Below are positions 57,101 through 61,800 of a DNA stretch of 64,000 nt, piece after piece; positions within the stretch are counted from its first letter, which is position 1; each line of letters opens with the position of its first letter. The notes beneath the pieces are model-generated. The model did no database searches and had not been told where the DNA came from. It saw only the letters and a program-made list of their open reading frames with translations. Origin of the DNA: Thermoanaerobaculia bacterium (lineage in GTDB: Bacteria; Acidobacteriota; Thermoanaerobaculia; Gp7-AA8); the NCBI GenBank assembly GCA_017883235.1, contig JADGNY010000008.1, positions 26,088 to 90,087 of the forward strand. The letters are read 5' to 3'. A program made the position numbers and the translations under genes.

Positions 57101-58740
57101 CGCCCCGTCAACACCACCCGCCCCTCGCGGGTCTGCGCGAGGATCTCTTTGGCAAAGAGAACCCCCAGACCGCCGAGCCCACCGGTAATGAGGTAGACCC
57201 CTTGATCTTTGAACGCGATCGGTGCTGTCTCCGGGTCTTCCGGTACTTCCTGCCAACCTAATACCTGCCGCGCCCCTTGTTCATATTTGATCAGCGTGTC
57301 CAGCCCGCGGCTCTTCTCTTCCTGCAGGTGGCGGCCCAGCTCCTCGGCCATTATGCCGGCCGGGACGAGGATGAGTTGACCGGCGAACCGCGGATTCTCC
57401 AGCGCCGCCGTCTTCAGCAATCCCGACAGACCGGCAAGCAGCGCTTGCTCCTGCTGGCCGGCGATGACGATCTGAACGAGCACCCTGCCTTGAGGCTTGC
57501 CCTGGAGGATGGCCTGGACCCGTTCAAAGCACCCCAGCGCGTACTCGCTGTAGCGTTGCGCAATATTCTTCTGCTGCCCTGCTTCCAGTGACAGGCACAG
57601 GCTGTGCGGAAGCAGAGACTCCAGATTCCCGGCGCCGGCCTCCGATAGCTCACACAGAATGACGTGGTGTTCCGCGTATTCGATTCCGCTCCCCTCGGCG
57701 GATACCGTCTGCCATACCGGGATGGCGAGCAGACGCCCCTTTGCGGCCTTCGTACTGATCTGCTGGCTCAGCACGCGCGACGAAAATCCATGCATTTGTA
57801 CACAGACATTCCCTCGCTCGTCACACAGGTCGATATCCAGCTTGACGACGTTGTCCGCCCCCTGACTCCCCGGCGCGTAACGCACCCATGCGACCATCTC
57901 TGGCCTGCAAGGCGATACGACGCGCAGCGTTTCCAGCGCAAAGGGCAACCGCGGCTGGGTCAATTCGGACCCGCTCTCGATCAATCCAACCGCCGCCTGC
58001 AGCGTACCGTCCATCAAACTTGGATGAAGGACATAGTCTCCCGCCTTGTCCGCGACGGTACTCGGCAGTCGTAGCTGCGCCAATACCTGGCCGCTCCCCC
58101 GATGGATCGCAGTGATTCCTTGAAAAGAGGGTCCATAGGCCAGTCCCATCCGGGCACACGTCGCGTATACGGCGTCCGCCTCCAGCTTGCCCAGCCCCAT
58201 CTGCCCTTTGATCTGCTCGATGTCCAGCCTGGCCGGCGCCGGTTGGCGGCTGAAGACCGCGCGACCCTGGCAATGGACGATCTCCCCGGCCGCGCCCTGA
58301 GTGTAAATTTCGTAGTCGATCTGGTCATCGTCGTTCGCCAACAACGCGATGCCCACTTCCTTGTTCTCGCTGACGACGATCGGCTGTGCCCAGACCGTGT
58401 TGTGCAATTCCAGGACGGTCGACGCGGGCCGCTCCGGCAAGGCGTGCTCAATCGCCGCGCGCGCCATCTCAAGATAGGCCACGCCCGGCAACACCTTTTG
58501 ACCCGCCTGGCCGTTCGCCTTCACCTGATGATCGGCGAGGAAGAACTCGTCTCCCGTAAACGTCGAGCGATAGCGTTGCCCGCTCAGATCGGACGTGTTT
58601 CTGTGCAGTAACGGGTGGATGAACGATGCTGCTGGCGAGATCGAGGGACGCACAGAGAACTGCCTGACCAGTCCTACGGCATCCGTCTTCGACAGTCTCT
58701 TGCTCCTTAATTCCGCAACCACATATTCGATAAAATCCAT
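45109..58740 (-). CDS. Trans-AT polyketide synthase, three KS, ending in KS-DH
   Basis: About 4,543 residues. ATG 58740 (MDFIEYVVAELRSKRLS) has GAGAGG 7 nt upstream and is preferred over 58773. Domain order with rough nucleotide ranges: docking helices (58740-58630), DH (58630-57770), KR (57760-56490), ACP (Ser 56290-56292), KS (56020-54700; Cys 55483-55485), DH (54150-53300), KR (53280-52030), ACP (Ser 51859-51861), KS (51600-50320; Cys 51088-51090), KR without DH (49710-48250), ACP (Ser 48103-48105), KS (47870-46560; Cys 47323-47325), DH (46045-45160). KS sites are DTMCSSS, DTMCSSS, DTACSSS; all retain HGTGT and NIGH. KRs have GGLGGLG and YAxAN, with an Asp in the LDD loop, suggesting D-hydroxyls. 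No AT is seen. The chain would carry alkenes from the DH modules and a hydroxyl from the DH-less one. The protein ends after DH with no ACP or release domain. Confidence 0.95.
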   Translation of the reverse strand: MDFIEYVVAELRSKRLSKTDAVGLVRQFSVRPSISPAASFIHPLLHRNTSDLSGQRYRSTFTGDEFFLADHQVKANGQAGQKVLPGVAYLEMARAAIEHALPERPASTVLELHNTVWAQPIVVSENKEVGIALLANDDDQIDYEIYTQGAAGEIVHCQGRAVFSRQPAPARLDIEQIKGQMGLGKLEADAVYATCARMGLAYGPSFQGITAIHRGSGQVLAQLRLPSTVADKAGDYVLHPSLMDGTLQAAVGLIESGSELTQPRLPFALETLRVVSPCRPEMVAWVRYAPGSQGADNVVKLDIDLCDERGNVCVQMHGFSSRVLSQQISTKAAKGRLLAIPVWQTVSAEGSGIEYAEHHVILCELSEAGAGNLESLLPHSLCLSLEAGQQKNIAQRYSEYALGCFERVQAILQGKPQGRVLVQIVIAGQQEQALLAGLSGLLKTAALENPRFAGQLILVPAGIMAEELGRHLQEEKSRGLDTLIKYEQGARQVLGWQEVPEDPETAPIAFKDQGVYLITGGLGGLGVLFAKEILAQTREGRVVLTGRSALSAEKQAVLDGLSAEAGRLGYRQVDAGDLDQVQQLIAAIKDEYGQLDGILHSAGMIADNFILKKASADFSAVLAPKVTGTLNLDQASQDIELDFFVLFSSIAGAMGNPGQADYAAANGFMDQFAAYRNGQVAAKQRHGRTRSINWPLWQAGGMGIDPASRNLLQETTGMQPMQTATGMDAFYRGLALPYDQILVAEGDLTQMRRALFAGPAEPSAPQAAQPVAGAAIDSESLAEKTQDYLRKQLSELLKVPSHRIDPRAALENYGIDSMLAMQLTNQLEKTFGSLSKTLFFEYQTIRELAEYFIAHHSTQLTTLLAPSAHRTSEAVPLAVQAIAPAPAKLVSSRRFSRPRSAAPSTTPDAEPIAIIGLSGRYPEAVDIEAYWHNLREGKDCIIEVPKERWDWREYFSDDRSQSGHHYSKWGGFISGVDEFDPLFFNISPLEAELMDPQERLFLQHAWMAIEDAGYTRESLQVPYAQDLPGQVGVYAGVMYVEYQLFGAEATARGKRLGIAGSAASIANRVSYVLNLHGPSMTLDTMCSSSLTAIHIACQDLKQGRTSLAIAGGVNVTIHPNKYLVLSGGQFISSDGHCQSFGEGGDGYIPGEGVGVVVLKRLSEAKRDGDHIYGIIRGSALTHGGKTNGYSVPNPQAQTSAISRALAESHTDVRHISYIEAHGTGTKLGDPIEIAALSKAFRSSTQDTEFCLIGSAKSNIGHCESAAGIAGLTKVLLQMQHQQIVPSLHSAQLNPHIDFPKTPFVVNQSLKPWEQPVIDGRTLPRIAGISSFGAGGSNAHMIVEEYQVPAPQPTAFTEVVVPLSAKTAEQLQQKARDLLGFVRPRQNTIDLVSVAYTLQTGREAMDERLGFVVSSVGQLLEKLQAFVAGEQRIEDAYQGQVKRNSDALSLFSTDADLQQTIDKWIVNKKFSKLLDLWAKGLEPNWSKLYGEAKPRRISLPTYPFARERYWIDIAAVGHVAAKGTATAVLHPLLHSNTSDLNEQRYRSTFTGQEFFLADHQVKADGRASQKVLPGVAYLEMARAAIEQAVPARPESTVLELHNTVWARPIVVSENKQVNIALLANDDDEIDYEIYSADEDQEVVHCQGRAVFSRQPKPAALDIEQLKAQMGQGELEADSVYAACAGMGLVYGPAFRGITAIHRGSGQVLAQLRLPSSVADEAGDYVLHPSLMDGALQAAVGLIEGGPETAQPRLPFALETLRILSPCTSEMMAWVRYAPGSQASDNVVKLDFDLCDERGKVCVQMHGFSSRVLSTEARATGRLLAIPVWQASSIEISANAVELAEHHVILCELTNVDATQFSHCLSLQAGEQRNIAERYSEYALACFERVQAILQGKPEGKVLVQIVVVDRQEQALLAGLSGLLKTAALENPRLIGQLILVPADLTTEELARHLQEEKSRGLDPLIRYQQGARQVLRWEEIAADREKPPIAFKESGVYLITGGLGGLGLLFAKEILEQTGEARVVLTGRAALSAEKQAALDGLAGRVSYRQVDLGDLDRVKQLIAGIKDEYGPLNGILHSAGMIADRFILKKTAAEFSEVLAPKVTGTFNLDQASQDAELDFFVLFSSLAGAMGNFGQADYATANAFLDQFAAYRNRLAVDGQRHGRTRSINWPLWQAGGMSIDPESYELLQRTTGMQPMQTPTGVDAFYRSLALPYDQLMVAEGDLPQMRRVLFAATAATPAPQAAQPLAAAAGDMESLAGKTQDFLRQEFSQLLKLAAHRIDPHAALETYGIDSILAMKLTNQLEKTFGSLSKTLFFEYQTIAGLAGYFAKAHPAIVREKLGLLREEPKAKGADRTPLDKRRPGPAMRRKTRSVGVKATHQTEIAIIGLAGRYPQAENLQEFWRNLQNGRDSITEIPPERWDHKRYFDPDQNKAGKTYSKWGGFIADVDKFDPLFFNISPKEAALIDPQERLFLETAWETIEDAGYTRESISGSRVGVFVGVMWGQYELFGAESILRGNAAIPVSSHASIANRVSYFFDLHGPSIALDTMCSSSLTAIHLACEELRKGEIDAAIAGGVNLTIHPYKYLTLSQGKFVASDGRCRSFGAGGDGYVPGEGVGAVLLKPLEKALRDGDQIYAVIKSSTINHGGKTNGYTVPNPNAQGELILEALKKARIDPKTLSYVETHGTGTSLGDPIEITGLLKAFEGSSAEKQFCPIGSVKSNIGHLESAAGIAAVTKALLQIKHEQLVPSLHADPPNPNINFADSPFYVQTELTEWKRNAAHPRRVGVSSFGAGGSNAHLILEEYADVREPATASHATPPEPFILSARNADALSRYAERVVKFLDNVSGVSLSDMAYTSQVGRTPMDARLAIITSSVEDLRDKLNEWIALKNESDDVFYGNLREAQYRASDLIDGKAGKAFLEALLANRELEKIARLWTVGADIDWSLMDRQGNPRKVSLPTYPFAKERYWIDQETPSALAVQKSTPDRKKVVAPERTEEKRRTYYSSKWTLKALAAAEQKPAAIGPILILDASDRLFLAMREQREDISVVWVKPGKAFEEIEPKIYVIDPEREEQFHELVASLENKALLPSVVLHHSAEPCNLEVQREVAQQLNDGLYTLFSLRRALARAKHYVPPRIMSVFSSHSEATAPLGAAIGGFFKTLTLEDPRYLAKAVEVPNNGELSLSQKAGLVWDEIYDGDWTTQEIRYRRSTDADEQGFARFVSELVPHTPVVRTASALPLKQNGVYLITGGLGGLGILFSEYLAKTFQAKLVLVGRSGPNARQDETLSRLKDYGAEVVVVQADVSKLEDMEMVVREAKARFSEIDGVIHAAGVNRDAFILKKTKEEVEAVLAPKVYGAINVDLATRDENLDLFVLFSSVAGVLGNVGQSDYAYANHFLDSFAERRENLRRAQKRAGRTLSIDWPLWEEGGMTISPDDVARLEKRTGICPLPVRDGIQYWEDFLRSDATQGIALYGIPSRIAASIAQQPVKAHRNAPALAEGVDAAALFASTETYLKALIGEEIKLDPDRIDSSDRLESFGVDSVMINRINAQLEQDLGALPKTLLYEHETVRDLARFLVQDAREALIGLFGSAGSAGEPALPATPVEEDVIQVEASPAEENDGVEGIAIIGIHGYYPHSANLDEYWDNLKQGRDLIDLVPPNRWDYEEFYHPDPTAAADGKIYCKWGGFLDDHDKFDPHFFHISTAEARLMDPQERLFLESVWAAVEDAGYTRDSLRTRFPKEKSADVGVFVGVTTNSYHLWAPEERTRGNFVSPSAMPWSIANRVSYFFDFNGPSLPIDTACSSSLVAVHLACESLRNRECQVAIAGGVNLYLHPSKYQGLCQRRMLSLDGRCHSYGAGDDGFVPGEGVGTLVLKPLRKAIEDVDHIYAVIRASAYDHSGRSNGYSAPNPNAQASLISRTLEKAHIDPETIGYVEGHGTGTQLGDSIEIAALTQAFQKRTRKKRFCPIGSVKANIGHSESAAGIAGMAKVILQMEHRQLAPSIYSDLPNPNIEFEESPFYLQHGLSEWESSPDHPRRALVNSFGAGGVNACVVLEEYETPSSVDDWQEGGPYVFTLSARNEDRLRDYVDRLLVRLRSEQRIDLARLCYTLEAGREAMEERLATVVSDADELIDRLSDWRKRGSAAGVYRGSPGPRRGSRRSAKLVKTAMGEQSLIELASRWVAGEEVNWESLYSRTPSRMSVPAYPFARERYWVTDSLVPEKPALSTARLHPLIAYNSSTLREVSFTSSLSDTAFYAADHKVHDESIFPGAGFLEMACISANMASEQKVRKITDVVWIQPLRFRTGAQSVRTVLRKSGDDVDYEISSLDDENETIVHSEGRVAFANGSADPADAEERIAIQALKAQCVGSEDRAVYYETFRAYGLQYGPSFQTIQELYVNGSFALSRLKIAEHLKDEFGQFILHPSIIDGALQTVGGLMRGGDAATPYLPFALDEIDLVRPVAQTCYAYAERADVHVQNRGGVMKFNIRILNESGDVLIKIKNLYVRPLARPVPSGHPLVAAEPAARGQMVHLSGESIE

Positions 58741-58809
58741 CGTCACGCCTCTCTCGGGGAGCCCCTGGGTCATTTACGGCGTCTGGAATCTCGGCATTGC
58801 GTGATTCGG

Positions 58810-61800
58810 CTAGACCAGCATCTTCAACGCCGTAACGGCCTGGTCGGTCTCCATCATGTCGTCGCCGATCTGATTGATGATGTCTTCGATCGACTTCATG
58901 TCTACGTCGACCTTGAATAGGCTATCCAGACTTAGACTGGACGGCATCGCGTCAATCCAGTAGTGTTCCTTGGCAAAGGGATACGTGGGCAGGCTGATGC
59001 GTCGGGGTTTCACGTTGCCATAGAGTTTGTTCCAATCGAAACTCAGACCTCTGACCCACAGACCAAGCAGCTTTGAAAGCTTCCTGCGTACGATCCATTT
59101 GTCGATCGCTTCCCGCATGTCGTCGTCCCGGTCGATGACGGTCATGCCCTCGTCGCTGAACGCGACACGACCCTGATGAGCGCCCTCGATGTTTTTCTCG
59201 CCGTTGACATATGCACTGAGTTTTTCCGCCAACTGATCGACCGAGCTCACGACGAATCCCAGGCGCTCCTCCATCGCCTCCCGGCCAATCTGCAACGTAT
59301 AGGCCACAGCAGCCAGATCCACTGGCCGTTGCGCCGTGCGAATGAGCTCCAATAGATCCTGGGACCTCTGTCGCAGTTGCTGCGCCGTTCTGGCGGAAAG
59401 GGGCACGATGACTGGCGTATGTTCGCCGGCGGGCACGACCTGTTCGGCCGGCGACGGATATTCCTCGATCACCAGATGAGCATTGGTGCCGCTGAAGCCG
59501 AAGGCGCTGACGGCCGCTCGTCGCAGGGAGCCCGGTGCCACATCCCACGCCTGTTTTTCCCGGCTGATGTAGAAGGGCGAGCTCTCGAAATCGAAGCGGG
59601 AGTTTTCCTTCGTTACATTCAGCGTGGGCACTAATGTCCGATGCTGCATCGACAGCAGTACCTTTTGCACGCCGGCCACGCCCGCGGCCGACGTCGTGTG
59701 TCCGATGTTGCTCTTGACGGCGCCCAAGGCGCAGAAGTTTCTTTTGGTAGTCTTTTCTCTGAATACGGTCGCAAGAGCTTCCAGCTCGATCGGATCGCCC
59801 AATTTCGTGCCCGTACCATGGGTTTCTACATAACTGATCGTTTCCGGGTCAATCTGATACTTGTCATAAATGTCGCGCTCCAGCGCGATTTGACTATTGA
59901 CGCTCGGCGCGGTAATTCCGTTCGTTTTCCCGTCCTGATTGATGCCCGAGCCCAGAATGACCCCGTAGATGAAATCGTTGTCCCTTTCCGCATCTTGCAG
60001 ACGCTTGAGCACCACGGCTCCGACCCCCTCGCCGTTGACGATCCCATCTGCCGTATCGTCGAACGTCTTGCATCGCCCCGTCGCGGAGAACATCCCGGCC
60101 TGACTCATCCCAATATAGGATTCAGGGGTCAGCCACAGGCTGACCCCTCCCGCGAGCGCCATGTCGATTTCACCGCGGGCGATGGCTTGACATGCAAGAT
60201 GAATCGCCACCAGTGAAGAGGAGCACGCCGTATCAACCGCGATGGCTGGCCCTTTCAGGTTCAGGTAATACGCGATCCTTGCCGCGGCGATCGCGGAGCT
60301 ATTGCTGGTGACCGGAGCCGACAGAACGCCGTTTCGCCCGAGAAGCGACGCGTACTCGTTCGTGGAGATTCCGAGATACACGCCACACTTCTCGTTGCTC
60401 AAGACCTCAGGCGAGTAGCCGGCATCCTCGAACGCCCTGTAGCTCTCCTGCAGAAACAGCCGGTGTTGAGGATCCATGTGCTCCGCTTCGTGCGGAGAAA
60501 TTCGGAAGAACAGCGGATCGAAGCAATCGATGTCGTCCAACGCCCCTAGCCACTTGGAATACGTCTTGTCTTTCTTGCTGCGATCCGGATCGTAATACCG
60601 GTTGACGTCCCATCGGGTTGGAGGCACCTCGACGATGCAGTTTCTGCCTTCGACTAAACGATCCCAGTACTGTTTCAGGTCATTGGCTTTCGGATACCGT
60701 CCCGACATCCCGACAATGGCGATCTTGTCATCGGCAAATGCTTGATGCCTTGATGTCGTCCGGCCGTCGCGAATCCTCTTCGTCAGGATGGGGTAAGAAC
60801 CCACCGGTAGTGTGAATGGCAGCGCCGCCGGCGGCTGCATGGTTTGACCAGGCAACTTCCTGATTTCGCGTTCCAGGAACCGCGAGAACTCTCTTACCGT
60901 GGGATAGTCGAACACGACGATGTGGGAGAGATCCGTGCCATATTTCTTGTTGATCGCGACGATCAGCTCGGCGCCGAGGAACGAATCCAGCCCAAATTCG
61001 ACGAACGGCTGATCCCCGTCGATGGTCCTCGCATCGACCCGCACCACCGCTGCCAGCATGGTTTTGAGTTGTTGCTGCAGTTGCTCAACGCTGACCGCCG
61101 CTTCCGTTTCGGCCTTGGCGTATTCGTAAGAAGCGGCTCTCGCCGTTTTGGGAGGCGGCTCGAAGATGCGTACCTTTTGCAGGTAGGCAGTGATCTTGGG
61201 TTGTATGCCTTCCACGACCAGAATCTCGTCATACGGCGAGGCCAGGCTGCGATAGAACGCTTGCATGCCGGTTGCCGTCTGCATAGGCTGCAGGCCCGTG
61301 GCTTGTTTCACCAGTTCCTGCCTCGCCGCGTCGATCCTCAAGCCGCCCGCTTGCCACAGCGGCCAGTTGATCGAGCGCGTGCGCCCGTGCCGTTGTTTGG
61401 CGGCCACCTGCCGGTTGCGATACGCCGCAAACTGGTCCATGAAGCCGTTCGCGGTTGCGTAATCGGCTTGCCCAAGATTTCCCAGCGCGCCGGCGATGGA
61501 AGAAAACAGCACGAAGAAATCGAGCTCAATGTCCTTGCTGGCCTGGTCCAGGTTGAACGTGCCCGCCACTTTCGGCGCTAAGACCTGGGCGAACTCGGCG
61601 CTGGGCTTTTTGACGATGAAGTTATCCGCGACCATACCGGCGCAGTGAAGGATGCCGTTGAGCCGGCCGTACTCGTCTTTGACGGCGCCGATGAGTTGCG
61701 TGACCTGATCGAGGTCGCCCACGTCGATCTGCCGATAGCTCAGGCGCCCGCCTTGTGTGGGCAACCCGTCCAAAAGAGCCCGCTTTTCCGCCGTCAATGG

